Shown piece after piece: positions 1-12,186 of a stretch of DNA of 64,000 nucleotides; the first letter of the stretch is position 1, and each line of letters starts with the position of its first letter. A program made the position numbers and the translations under genes. The notes below the pieces were generated by a model, which did no database searches, had not been told where the DNA came from, and worked only from the letters and a program-made list of their open reading frames with translations. The DNA comes from Dastarcus helophoroides (Eukaryota > Arthropoda > Insecta > Coleoptera > Bothrideridae): positions 43,532,987 through 43,596,986 of the forward strand of contig CM053325.1 in the NCBI GenBank assembly GCA_028583605.1. The letters are read 5' to 3'.

Positions 1-481
1 CGGGTTAATGAAAATTAATCTTCAAAGAAGCGGTTAATGAATTAAGAAGAAATACAGCCACCAAACTAATTTTAGATAGATTGGCGGCTTCTTTAAATAC
101 AAATGGATCACTTAAGGATTCAGAAACTTCAAAGTCATACATAACAGCAAAATCATGAAAATAAATAATAATAAGGATAATACTTTAAAAAAGGATATAC
201 ATATACCCAACATTTCATTTTAAAATCATGATTTGTTTTTTCGTTGTTCTTCCGTAAATATCAAAAATAATTTTAATCAGTGTTGTGAATTCCTGCCTGT
301 CTTTAACATTCCTAATTCAGGTGATTGAAGAGCAAGTTAAAAACAGTAAAATTGGAAATATCCATTCACATAAATATAGTTACTAAATTACGAATATTTC
401 TTTAAGTGATGATATTCAGGAAAACTTATAAATATAACATATGTATGATTTTGTAATAATTATAAAAAATATTTAACATAC
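1..481. other. Intronic sequence, no feature seen
   Basis: Minus-strand intron after the TM3 exon. I read it in all minus frames and found no Mth-like TM4 exon, no repeat and no transposon similarity. Confidence 0.5.
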
Positions 482-560
482 CTGAATCCTAACCAAATAT
501 CTATACATATCACATTCATCCAGAAAAATGAAGCCATGAAGAAAAAAACGCAGCAGAATG
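482..560 (-). CDS. Mth-like receptor, TM3 exon
   Basis: A 79-nt exon read from 560 down to 482. The acceptor is a pyrimidine-rich ttcttttcag and the donor is CAG|gtatgt. It starts in phase 1, so its first two bases join the final G of the previous exon to make an Ala codon, and it ends in phase 2. The translation reads FCCVFFFMASFFWMN, then VICIDIWLGF. This is the hallmark third transmembrane helix of Methuselah receptors (FFW, N, D and W are typical). It is shorter than 60 codons and was found by reading the minus strand. The next exon, expected to encode intracellular loop 2 and TM4, is not recognisable in bases 1-480. Confidence 0.85.
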
Positions 561-859
561 CTGAAAAGAAAAATACAATATTTCATGAATTGGTATAACA
601 GATTGAAATATTTATTATTAGATTTTGAGTTAATAATAACGTAAGATTTAGACTAAAAAATGTGTTCATTTCGAAAGGAATAGTGTCTTCCTGGCAAAAG
701 TTATGCTGCCAAATGGACTCTAATTTATGGTTGTTTAGCAGAAAAATATTATTTGAACTGTCCGCATTTCTGGCTTATGTTAATATTAATAGCGATATTA
801 ACATAAACAATTATTAAATATTTAGCACCTCATTATACCTCTAATTCCGCAAACTTATA

Positions 860-2005
860 TACAGGGTGACTCAGAAAGTATGGGCCAATGTTTAACTGGA
901 AATACTACACACCAAAATATTACGATTGAGCTCAACATGCCGTATACCAATGTCACTGGTTTAAGATACAGGTTGCTCAAAGTTTAAATTTTATTCTAAA
1001 ATTCTTCAATAATTGAAAAAGTTTGGATGCTATAAATTTAATATTTAGAAATTTTATATTTTTCGGGGTTAGAATTAAGATTATTTTTACCCGGTCCCTA
1101 GAGGAAGCTAATTTCACATTATTATTTACGTAAATTAAAACGTATTTTTTTATCTGTTGGGTTATGCTTAAAACAAGTAAATATTATAAAAGACAATCAA
1201 TTCTACAAATAAAATATACTTGTCTGGTCGCCAAAATCTATCGGTTTTTTAGTTATTTGCATTTAAAAGGTTCAATGTAATTTATTATGATTTTTTATTC
1301 TTAAAATATGCGAAGATAGGGAGAAGCAATCAAAGCAATAACAATAACAATTAAACTTATTGGTTCTAGAGATAGTAACAAACTTCAAATCCAATGCTTC
1401 AATGAATTTTAAATTTCACTTTCTTAAATGTTAAAATCAAAATTTTCCTATTATTTTAAATTGTATTTGGCGCTTCTTGGATTATTTATCATAACTTCTG
1501 AAAATAATTTAATTCTTCCTGTTAAACTGAATTGTTTAAATTTGAAAAAACAGTAATATATGTGCCCTAAAAAACATACAAAAATACACTAGAGCTTTTA
1601 AATGCAAATATCTTAAAATCCAATAGGTTTAGACGACCTAATAAAGAGTACCTTTTCTTTGTAGAATTAATCCTTTTTTTATATTCTCTATTTGTTTTAA
1701 GCGTAACTCAACAGACAAAAAAATATGTTTTAATTTATATAAATAATATGGCGAAATTAGCGCCTTCCAGAAGAAAGGTCAAAATAAGCTTAACATTCGT
1801 AACACTAAAAAACAAAAATTGCAATCTTTAGATCACACACACTTTATCAATTATTAAGAAATTTCAGAATAAAATTCAAACTTTGCATGCCTTACATCTC
1901 TTAAGCCAGCCACATTGGTAGAAGGCATGTTGAGCTCAATCGTAATATTTTCGTGTTTAGTGTTTCCATTTTAGCGTAGATCTATTCTTTCTGACTTACC
2001 TTGTA
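860..2005. mobile_element. Palindromic TA-flanked foldback/MITE, copy 1
   Basis: The ends are near-inverted copies: TACAGGGTGACTCAGAAAG at the left and CTTTCTGACTTACCTTGTA at the right. The similarity continues inward; the gattgagctcaacatgcc stretch at 925-942 reappears inverted near 1930, and the internal bases also pair. The element is about 1.15 kb, lies inside the receptor's second intron, and has TA at both borders, as in Tc1/mariner-type insertions. No coding capacity is seen. Confidence 0.75.
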
Positions 2006-2385
2006 GAAAAATTATGTTAAAAAGTGCTTTATTTTCATTTATCTTAAAGAGGAATTATTGTATTATCATCTTACGCCTACGATTTTAAAATATATCTAAT
2101 ATTGAATTTATATTTGAAAGGTGAACACAGTGAAAAATTAGGTGTAAAAAAGTTGAATATTCGCCTAATAGAAATTAAGTGAACTTTTTTAAATATGTGA
2201 GCAGCAGCAACAAATGCCATTGCTGTGAACTGTACAGAATGTTTGCTGTCTACTACCTTCTTACTTGTGACTACCATTTCCTTATGTCTCGTTAGAAATA
2301 ATTTAATAAGGCCAACGCGGTGACTTCTGATTCAAAAGTCAATAAGAAAGCAGCAAACCATTTTGATAATGAGAAATTGACTTAC

Positions 2386-2565
2386 CTATTGTAGAACATC
2401 CTAATTCGCTAAAATGCTGTGATAATTGTATACTGACTAGAAGAATATATCCCATAAGAAGATTAAAAACATAGGACATCAGTGCTTTCATGTGAAGATT
2501 TCGATCAGGTAGTAGAGCGTATGCAATTAGAGTTGCCAGCAGAAAAGGTGTAGATATTATCATAC
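2386..2565 (-). CDS. Mth-like receptor, TM1-TM2 exon
   Basis: A 180-nt exon with acceptor ttattttcag| and donor ATAG|gtaagt. It opens in phase 1 (completing a Gly codon) and closes in phase 1. Residues run MIISTPFLLATLIAYALLP (TM1), DRNLHMKALMSYVFNLLMG (loop 1 and start of TM2), then ILLVSIQLSQ and a conserved Cys before the donor. The R-N-L-H-x-K/M-x-L-M-x-Y pattern between TM1 and TM2 is a Methuselah-family signature. The entry phase matches all three upstream ectodomain exons, and the nearest is 42 kb away. No alternative copy of this exon was seen elsewhere in the window. Confidence 0.88.
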
Positions 2566-3959
2566 CTGAAAATAACACAAAATCTCAAGATGTAGTTTAA
2601 ATCAGGTGGGCTATGATGAATCAAGAATTTATTGAACTAATTTCCTTGTAAATAAGAAGATAAGTATCAAAGCATATATATTGATATCTTTTCATATTTA
2701 GCGGAGTCAGACGCGGATACAGAAGGGGCCAATAGGTGCTTGCCCGAATTTATGCAAAGAAAAATTATTACAAAAGAATAGGTGCAATATTGGGCAAAGT
2801 ACGTTTTTATGTTTTTTATAGTCGTTATAATGGAATTTTTATGCGGTGGAAAAGTTTATGTCGAAGGTATATTTTTTAATTATTAAATATTTTAGGGCAG
2901 AATAGGTCATATATAGGTTGATTGAAAATTCGGTGCACAAATTTTAGGAGCGTATTTCTGGGGTCAAAATAAGACCTTTTTTTTCTGTAAACATGTGTCA
3001 TAAATACACCTCTCCGAGTTACAGCCATCGTAAATTGCGCAGAAAAAGTCAGTTATTCTTCGACACAAAAATAAAAGGACACGATCACTGTAACTCTGAG
3101 TGGGTGCATCGTAGTTTACCTGCAGAGAAAAATGCTTTAATTAGCATGTAGCGAAAATGTTTGCGTAATAAACAGTTAAAAGTCAGTTACAAGTAATCCA
3201 ATGAGAGTTTAATCTCTTGGATACTTATTCGATTATCGTTATCGATTTGAATATCAATGCAGATGACGTCGATGCATCTTTTGCTAATCTATTTAGATTA
3301 GTGCGCTTGAAAAATGCCAGTTCTGCTGGCGAAATACGTATCGCGTAATTATTTATTTAATTGCCGATGTGGTAAAGGGGTGAAACCTTATATGGACTTA
3401 ATCACAAGCCACAGTGTTTAGTTCAGTGCTCCAGTGAACTTATACGATTGACTAACGTCTTTAAGTTGGACTTGTTTAGAGCGACCGTACCGTACTGATG
3501 AGGCCAAGAAAGGCCAAAACCAGTCTATGATTGTGGTTGTAGATAGTTTTAACCTTCGGCACGTTTAACTATATAATTACAGAACATTTAGTTGTTCATT
3601 TGTCGAACTAGGTGAGAAAGTAAAGTCACGCCGAAGAGGCTTGTATCAATGGATGTTGCGATGCAATCCGTGATACAAGATTTGCCTCATTTACTTGATC
3701 CTTGCAACTGAAATCTGATTTCATTAGATTCTAATTGAAAGTAGATTTTAATTGCATCGTAATTAACCTGTATATCTCAGAAAACAAATATTATTTTTTT
3801 ATATGTGTTATACATCAGTCATATAGAAAAATAACATTTAATAAGATAATTATTACATATTAATATTTTTTTTAAATAGCAAGTATGTCTTTAAAAATGA
3901 AAAGAAAGGTAATAATAACTCTAACATAAATAAGTATTCTTCCTGAATAAGTTTACCTC
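2566..3959. other. Intron, no feature seen
   Basis: Start of the long first intron on the receptor strand. It is mixed A+T-rich sequence; I recognise no gene, repeat boundary or transposase motif. Confidence 0.4.
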
Positions 3960-5341
3960 TTAACCCAAATATGCCTATTGTCATTGTCCTTTTAAAGGAA
4001 CGCTTTTTATGTCTCTATTTATTATTTTTTTTAAGGATTATGATAATGAATAAAAAAATTAACTTAATAAATCTGTCCTGTCACACGATTGTTCTTGTTA
4101 ATTCATTATTTTATTTTCAAGTATTTCCTTGCTTTTCAAAGTAATCAGCTTTTAAAAAATGTCATTTTTAGATATGGAATATACCTAGGCTATAAGTTTG
4201 GATAAGTAAGTAATATATTTGCTCTATAATATATTTTTACATTAGTTTTCGTAGTAGTGTTTAGAAAAACATAGCAATCATATGTCTACAATTTGCAACC
4301 TCTAAATTCGATTGTTTTTTTGCTATGCCTCCCTAATTAAGTGTCCTTTTAAAAGGACAATCGGCAGATAGGGTAATAATCAATTTTTTATAGGGGGTCT
4401 AACTCTTCATGACCTTCTGGCGACATTTGAAGACAATTTTCCATTAAATGATTGCCAAGAATTTAAAATAAATATTATGCATCCCATCAATGCAAATAAC
4501 GACCTCACCGACGAAGATTTTGGAGACGAAAATACTATGTCACTAAATAATCTGCCATGAAGACAACTATTGGCAGAAGCTGAAATAAACATATCATCTG
4601 GTAATGACGAGGACAAGGAAGACAACATACCCCTGATAATTTTACAACTGGGATGGAAGAGAAGAGAAATGATTGGAAAAATAATGACTTGGTATTACCA
4701 GAGCTAGAAGGGCCTTCAATTTCTGCAGCTGAAAATAATAATTCTCCAGTAAAATTATTTCACTATTTCATGCATCAAGAAATATTATACATGTTTGTAC
4801 ACAAAAGCAAAAGGTACGCAGCAAAGCACAATAAAAATGGAAAGGTTATCAAAAGTGAAAAGAGGTCATTATTTGGCATACTTTTACTGAAAGTATATGT
4901 GCCATTTCCACAAAGACGAGTGTTTTTGGGAAATAGTAAAGACACATACACAATTCTACTGTAGTTAATTGCTTGTCTAGGGACAGATTTGAATTTGTTC
5001 TGGCAAATTTGAATTGTTATGATAACGGTACATTGGACAGAACAGATCGTTTTGCAAAAGTTAGGCCACTGTGACACAATTCAAAAACCATAGAATATTT
5101 TTTTTTTATTATCTGGGGTGTCTATATTATTTTCTATTAAAATTTACAAACTTTTTAATTTTATTATTTTGTTATCTTATATGCCTATTATCCTTTTAAA
5201 AGAACTCCGTATTTGGAGCATTAAGAAGTTTTGCAAAACAAAATTTTCTATTGGATGTTATTATATGACATAATTTCAGTACTATTTCATCAAAATGTCG
5301 CAAAAAATAGAAAAGAAAAAATTCAGGCATATCTGAGTTAA
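3960..5341 (+). mobile_element. piggyBac-like element, internally deleted
   Basis: It is bounded by TTAA at 3960-3963 and 5338-5341, the target site that piggyBac transposases duplicate. The inner ends are inverted repeats: CCCAAATATGCC at the left and GGCATATCTGAG at the right. A second internal motif, tccttttaaaagga, recurs near 3990, 4346 and 5190, consistent with sub-terminal repeats. The element is about 1.38 kb, too short for a full transposase, and holds only the N-terminal part. Confidence 0.75.
4398..5090 (+). pseudogene. piggyBac transposase N-terminal remnant
   Basis: Translation in shifting frames gives the piggyBac/PGBD N-terminal layout: an acidic region (LTDEDFGDEN, then a stop and LLAEAEI), a linker with SPVKLFHYFMHQEILYMFV, then KRYAAKHN, VYVPFPQRRVF, a NSKDT motif, SRDRFE and LDRTDRFAKVRP. 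These match the order in PGBD-type transposases (SPxxLFxxFFxxEIL; YxPLPxRRxYW; NSxDT; MSRxRFxxI; DRxxKVRP). There are stops and at least two frameshifts, and the D-D-D catalytic core beyond the DRFAKVRP region is missing. It is a non-functional relic. Confidence 0.8.
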
Positions 5342-6660
5342 TATTTGTGGATTTAAACTGTGCAAACAATTGATAGCCGATAATAATTTTTAATTTATTT
5401 GGAGTTTTGTCTGTGTCAATGTCGGTAACAAAAATTTTAAGGCTGGGGAAAATCTAGATAATTATAAGCCATTTGAAATATCTTCTATCGTTGACACAAG
5501 AAAATGGCCAAGGTTACAGGAAGTGTGATTGACAGATGTACAGAATATATATGTGTAGAACTAAAACATTGTTGTTTTGGACATTTTGTTTCGTTAGTTT
5601 TTTTAGTTTAGCTAGATTTATATCCAATTTTATGTTTAAATTTTATTAGTCGCATTTTCATAGAATCACGCATCATAGTACTGTTTTTTGCCCAATTGTT
5701 TTTAAATGTCCTGTTAATTATAAAAAATATCAATATTCTTTTGTGTGACGACGTTTATGTTAAATTGTTGACTATATTATTACAGGTGACCTATTAAATT
5801 ACTTTAAGGATGTTCGAAAATGTAAAAATCCAATATCGAGTCCTATAGGAAAAAAAAGGTGCTACAATGCTCTCAAAAATTATTCAACATCAAAAATAAT
5901 TAACTACAGCACTCTAAAGTCTTCAGAGAAAAACAAAAATAATGTTTTTTTTCTTCAATTGGACTTTAAATAAAGAATTAGAATATGTTTTAAGTTTTTC
6001 GCGTTTTTCTTAATAAAATCTAAACAAACCGGTAATAAACTGTTTTCTCAATGACATGTTGGTAAGCATAAAATTCCGCATTGCTTTGTCCCTAACCCGA
6101 CTTTCTGTGTTCACTAATAACGAAGATTTCCATGTTATCCACATCGGATGGATTTGTTAAATGTTAAAACATTGTTAAAATCTTATTGTGGAATTATTTA
6201 GCTTTCGCAAGGAACGTAATTGCAATTCAGTAGCATATTATTTTCAATGTTTGTTTGTAGCTTAACCATAGTTGTCTCTGCTGAAAATAGATCTTTCTAC
6301 CGATTTCAAAACATCTCAATTAAGAGAGAATTCAAAATATAACCGAGGCAATATCCTCCTAGTGTTTAGAAAATAGAGTTTATATTTTGAAAGATTTACC
6401 TTATGGATCATACATATTCATTTGTGTACTGATAAAATACTTTAATTACTTGATTGCGCTGCGAAAAAAAATTATTTGCTGTATAACTTATTGTGTAGGT
6501 GAAAATTGAAATGGCTTAATTTTTATTTTGAAGAATATTCATTAATATTTTGTTAGAACAATTAAATCAGCCAAATCAGATTCTGGAGATCTCGTAAAAA
6601 AGGGAAATAATACTTACTTGCATCAGTATTTAATCAAATTACAAAACAAAGTGGAAACTA
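5342..6660. other. No feature seen
   Basis: A+T-rich intronic sequence between the piggyBac relic and a mariner-type fragment. No motif or repeat boundary is recognised. Confidence 0.4.
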
Positions 6661-6662
6661 TT

Positions 6663-7078
6663 TTGTTCTAAATAAAGCCTATTTTTTTTTTCAAAAGATT
6701 TCCTAATATTTATTAATATGTTTCGGTCCATTGTTTCAAAAATATTTCTAATTCGATCTTCCATATCCTCAACGATGATTTGAGAGCAGATGAATTATAC
6801 GTAATATTTTTGATGTCCCTACGAGAAAAAATCCATTGGTTTTAAATCCTACGATCTGGATGGCCACTTATGAGAATTACCTGTTCCAGTTAATTTACTT
6901 TGTAATTTCCTATTTAAATATTCGGAATAAACGGAATTGTGCAATTGTAAACTCATATTTTTTGTCTTGTATTTAAGCCTTCTAATATAATCTAGAAGTG
7001 TGTTTTTAGAAATAAATAAATGTCCACTTAAAGAGCATGAAAAAGTAAGGTTTCAACGACTGTTGGCTGCTAATAAAG
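6663..7078 (-). pseudogene. Tc1/mariner-type transposase C-terminal fragment
   Basis: The minus strand reads LHNSVYSEYLNRKL, then GTGNSHKWPSRS, DLKPMDFF and VEDMEDRIRNI. This follows the C-terminal DDE region of insect IS630/Tc1-mariner transposases, where a WPxRSPDLxPxDFFLWG motif is followed by an xxxDLxxRI segment. Stops interrupt it and no TIRs are visible, so it is an old fragment. A related fragment on the other strand lies at 14515-14760. Confidence 0.65.
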
Positions 7079-7390
7079 TTTTGTAAACTTTAACTATTAT
7101 GAAAATCATGTTGACCCTTTCGTTAATAAAAAATTCTTTCATTTTAGGCAATTAAGGTAATAACTTTAAAAAATTAACCCAAAATCTCTGAGAATTGTAA
7201 CAGCTACTACAGTTTACTGAAATTGTCTTTGATTAAAAGTTAAAAGTGACACAACTCTTCAAAATGGATATATCCCCTAAACTATTAAATTTAATCACAG
7301 GAAACCACATACCATTTTAAAGCAAACTAAATTTGTCAATATTTAAAATAAAAAAATAACAAAGAAATCGAGGCCTGAAGTTTAAGTAAA

Positions 7391-8921
7391 TGTTCCTAGT
7401 GGAATGCCTGGAGCATTAAAAAACCTAGGATTACAGTTACAGTGAGTGAAATTAAATAAAAATATATGGAATGTTTATCTAACAATATATGTAAAAAAAG
7501 TTTACCTATTAAATAATTGTGATCTTCATTAAAAATAATAGTAATAATAATAAACTGGGTGTCTCAAAATAAGGTGCTCATACTTAAGGAGCATAATCTT
7601 CGAGCGATTTTAAGAAAAAAAGGTTTTATCAACATAGGTCCGGAACCACTTTATTTTTAGATTACAAGGTCTTGAAAATTAAGAAAAAAATTAGTTTTTC
7701 CCTAAATACTATGAAACTACTCAACATATTTTTTTTCAATTTTGGTAGATACTAATTAGGCATAAACACGATTTTTTTGCGGGAAAAATATTTGCTTTTC
7801 TTCCATCAGTGGCATTAATGCAAATATGTCTTTGAGTATTCTTAACGAAAAAAATGGTACGTCACTGCTTTTTTACAAATTAAGTACCTAATTTCATAAA
7901 CGACCTATATTTCTTGGTGAAAATACTTCCTTGAATTTTTTCCTCTTCCTCTGATGAACTGTTTTCGGTTAAAACAAGTAGTTAGCTTTAAAAACTATGT
8001 TTCCTTATTTTATATTAAGGGTTTATTAATTATTAAAAATAAATATTTTCCAAAAACATATAAATCTAACTTACATAACATAAATTTTCATATAGAAACA
8101 ACAAAGTTGCCTTGAAATAAGACATTAATTTTGTAGAAAAGAATATAAAACGCTCAGCGAAATGCAAAGAAATGCATTTTATTTTTTTATTTAAAACCGT
8201 TCGTCGGGTGAAAAAAGTTAAGAGAAAATTGTAGCTAAGGATAAACAGTCTTACTGAAAGCCACATTTATTTTAAATAAATATAATATATAATTTTATAA
8301 CTATTATTAATAATTAATAAACCCATAATACAAAATAAGTAAACAAGAGTTTTTAAAGCTAAATAATTGTTTTAACCCAAAACCGTCCGTCAGACAAAAA
8401 AATTATGGGAGCATTTTTAGCAAGAAATGAAGATCGTTTATGAAATTAGTACTTAATTTGTAAAAAAGCATTGACGTACCATTTTTTCGTTAAGATTACT
8501 AAAAGATATATTATCATGGACGCGACTGATGGAAGAAAATCAAATATTTTTCCTACTTGTGTTTATTAAAAAAATATTTCAAGTTGTTTCGTAGTATTTA
8601 AAAAAAAACTAAATTTTTTCTTAATTTTCAAGACCCTCTAACAAAAATAAAGCAGTTCCGGACTTATGTTGAAATAAACTTTTTTTTTTAAATCGTTCGA
8701 GGATTATGCTCCTTAAGTGTGAGCACCTTCTTTTGAAACACCAATTTTATTATTATTACTATTATTTTTAATGAAGATCACAATTTTTTAATAGGTAAAC
8801 TTTTTTACATGTATTATTATCTAAACATTTCATATATTTTTATTTAATTTCATCCACTGTACCTGTAATCCTAGGTCAAAACCCCTAGACACTCCACTAT
8901 CCAGTGAATTTGGAATATCCT
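7391..8921. mobile_element. 1.5-kb near-perfect palindrome (foldback element)
   Basis: Two arms of about 700 bp face each other around a centre near 8150. Landmarks pair across it: acctaggattacag (7422) with ctgtacctgtaatcctagg (8858), gtgctcatacttaaggagcataatc (7582) with its inverse near 8705, and tccggaaccactttattttta with its inverse near 8650. The right end is followed by CCTGTATA. The arms are similar but diverged, so this is real sequence rather than an assembly mirror. There is no coding capacity. It is typical of a foldback or large MITE. Confidence 0.75.
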
Positions 8922-9972
8922 GTATAAAAATTTCGAACTTCTTCAAATTGCATATTGTGACAAATGGTACGCCAAATGAAAATTTTAAAGCACCACTGTC
9001 AAAATTATTTTCTTTCAGGGATAACTTTCTTTTAAAGCTCAAAAAGAGTAAGGTTTTTGACGCTGAATTTAAAAACGAAAGGAAAAACTTGGTGTTCTAT
9101 TAAAAAATAATACAACTTTGATATGTAACAATTTTCTAGAACAGCCTGTATATGTGAACATATTTTTAACATGTAGATTTCAGCGGCCTATATGAAAAGG
9201 AAAAATAGTATCATTGCAATAAATAAATGATTTTTTTAAGACACTATATGGTGTGGAATATTCGCACTGAGTTACTTTTGGAAAGTCGGGATTAAGCGCA
9301 ATACTGTGATAAAGTATTGGAGAACTTATCTGTTGTTTATACAAATTACATAAATTATATATGTATTGATAAAATGCTAACTTCTACTAGTTACACTCTC
9401 AAATAATTCAATTTTAGAATAAAATTAAAAGTAAAGCAGTAAAGTATTAGTCTGAATTAAAAAGTACAACATACTCCATAATTAAATATAGTACTTAGAA
9501 AGACATTCTATAAAAAATAATCTTCTCTCTTTGTTTTGGCCTATTAAAAAGGAAATGTATCCGTTCTTACAAGAAGTTTGTTTTTCATCATGAAGAAAAC
9601 GCTTTTCATTAAGCAAATAACCAAAATAACTTCAGCACTCCATAAACGAGTAAATATTTTGATTCGTTTTGCCTAATTTAAAACAAACACTGAAAATTCA
9701 AGAATATTTGGGACGCTGGAAAATTTGTATCTAGGTTCAATGTATTAAGTTGCAAGATAAATACATTTTGAACGAGTGCGAAATTAAATATACTTTATAG
9801 TGGCGCCTAACAGTAAAAATAAAATGCGTCATTTCAACGAGTTTATTTCCTTTGTAACTTGTATTACATAAAACAATGCAGTATTGCGCCTAACTGTTAT
9901 GTTAATGTTATCAACAAGAATTGAATCAAACAGCAGTCGCACTTATAATTCCACATGGCAGAATATTATTAT
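8922..9972. other. Possible MITE end, otherwise no feature
   Basis: The piece ending in ttctagaacagcctgtata (9131-9149) looks like one end of a CAGGSTGTTC-type MITE, but I could not pair it with a second end. Nothing else is recognised. Confidence 0.3.
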
Positions 9973-12186
9973 CATTGGTGTGTTGAGAGGGGGGCAAAGG
10001 GGGCCATGGTCCCGAGCGGAAATTTTTTTTATATTTAATTTAATAACTTCAACTTTAATCTCCAGGTTATTATTGAGTTTAAGTTTTCTTTCATTTTGAT
10101 TTTTGTTGTTCTGTCATGCTGTCATGCCATACCTTATTTTAGCAAAATTGACACCTTTCCTTTTCGAGTTTGAAGTAAATTTAGATTTTTTTTTAAATGT
10201 CTTACAATTCCAACTTTTTATCAAAAGTTTTACGTTTTATTCGAAAATAAAAAACTCAGATTTCTATAAAAAGGCAAAACGATAAAATCTTCGAAATTAG
10301 AATTTTAAACTCGAAATAGGTACCAAAAAATATGTATCGATCTAGACATTTTTTTAATTTGCCCTTTTTCGCAATATTCTGAATTTAATTCCTAATTTGT
10401 ACTATTTTTTAATGTGTCTTTAACGTAAATGTGTCTGTTCTTTCGAAATTTCTAATCTCCTTTCGAAATTTCAAGATCTTTCGAAATGTCAGACTTTAAA
10501 CTTAAAAAGAAATTTCGATCCAGATAAAAAATTAAAGATAAGCTTATCATTTTTGCAAAATTTTGATACAAAATTAAAAATTAAAGATAAAGCTTATCAC
10601 TTTTACGGTTTTTACTAAAATTTTGACTTTTCTTCTCCAAATTTCTGTTTCAACACAGACATTTTAACATTTTTGTGTTCCAATTTCGACTTCAAATTTC
10701 CAAAAAAAAAGTCGAAATTTTGATTTTAAAATCAAAACTTTAATGAAATTGGGTATTTTGTAAATTTTTTTAAATATTTTAACTAAAACTCTCTAATTTT
10801 TGCTTATTACTGGAATTTGAAAATTTCGGCTTTTAACACAAGATTTTTTTTTGCGAATTTGAACTTTAAATAGAATCTTGATGGATAGGTGAAAATTCAA
10901 GAAATTTTAATTTATAACATTAGAATTCTCTTTCTACTTGTCTATTTTTCTCAAAATATTTAATGTAGATTTGATATGTTTATTATACACTTAATATTAA
11001 AGAAAAAGTAAAGATTTAGAAAAAAACAACTTTACAAAAAATAGGTATTTTGACTATAAACTCTATTTTATGACGTTTTTAAAAATTTCAGCTATTTTTT
11101 TTAGTAATTTTAAAATTCTGTTTTAAAACACTACATTTTTTTGTTTTGTTATTTAATCCATGTTAATACATTTTTAACGAAAAAAATGGAACTTTTCAGG
11201 TTAAATTTAAAATTGCGAGAAAATAATTGAAATGTATCTCTGAATTTCTAAATAAACTTCGAAATTCAGATTTAAATTTTAATTTTAAATTTTCAAAATA
11301 TATTGAATCTAAACTCTCGATTTCTCGATTTTTAGCTTATAATTTAGATTTATTTTAAAAATTGTAACTTTTTTTAATAAAAAATAAAAAGTTTATTTTA
11401 TAAAGAATTGGTTTATTTCCACATTTTTGACATAAAGTTAGCCATCTGTATATTTTTCTTCATAATTAGATTTTAAAATTTTAATTTGACCTTCGTGCCA
11501 TTTCAAATTTAATTTTGACATGAATATTTTTTTTCTCGAGCGTCACAAAATAAGTATCTAATTCTAAATTTTGAGCAATAAATCGGAACTTACATAGATT
11601 ACAGTCAAAATGTAAAAGAAAAGCAAGGTTAAAATAGTCGAAAATCGAATTTTAAAATTGAATATTCCTTATTTAAACATTTTTGGTGTAAATTTGATTT
11701 TTTTAACTTTCTGACTTTTCCCCAACATCCAAACTAAACTAAACTTGAAATTGTCCTTTGTTTCTTAACAGTTCGGCTTTAAAATCAAAACCAAATTATT
11801 TTTTGAAATAATGATTTTTTAAAAATCAAGTCCAAATTTTAAGCACAGTTTTGACAAAAAAGTCGAAATTTTTGATCAGAATTCAAAACTTAGTAAAATT
11901 GGATATTTTAGGAATTCGAAATTAGAGAAGAAAATTAAATTTTTTAGTCTAAAAATTTCAAAGTTGACAAGTAATTTTGAAAAAAAGTCAAAATTTTCGA
12001 TTTCCAATTTCAAGTCGAATGTTAAAAAAAATCAAATAAGTTTAAATTAAATAAAATCTGAACTATTTAAACTGTTTCCTGAAATTTTTAAGAATAATTT
12101 AGAAGAAAAAACGAAATTGTGAGACTAGTTGCGGCGGCTAATTTAGAGTTGGTCTCGGGGGGGCAAAAATCCATGCTACGCCAGTG
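9973..12186. mobile_element. hAT-like non-autonomous element with low-complexity interior
   Basis: The left end reads CATTGGTGTG followed by a G-rich gaggggggcaaagggggcc. The right end reads gggggggcaaaaatccatg then CTACGCCAGTG, so the termini are inverted CAYTGGYGT. Flanking 8-mers ATTATTAT (9965-9972) and ATTCTTAT (12187-12194) differ at one base and look like an aged 8-bp target-site duplication, the hAT length. Inside are about 2 kb of degenerate AAATTTTGA/TTTCGAAATTT-type sequence on both strands with no gene. The same low-complexity texture recurs in several other blocks in this window. Confidence 0.6.

Noticed and set aside
1..480. Mth TM4 exon before the window edge
   Set aside because: No minus-strand frame shows the expected loop-2/TM4 residues with an acceptor in phase 2.
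2077..2277. Small minus-strand ORF (VVDSKHSVQFTAMAF...) as a receptor exon
   Set aside because: It lies in the intron between TM2 and TM3 exons, is not flanked by suitable splice sites, and has no Mth similarity.
4775..5077. 100-residue minus-strand ORF
   Set aside because: It is antisense to recognisable piggyBac transposase sequence, a shadow frame.
8830..9042. 70-residue minus-strand ORF
   Set aside because: It straddles the edge of the 7391-8921 palindrome and has no domain-like pattern; likely chance.
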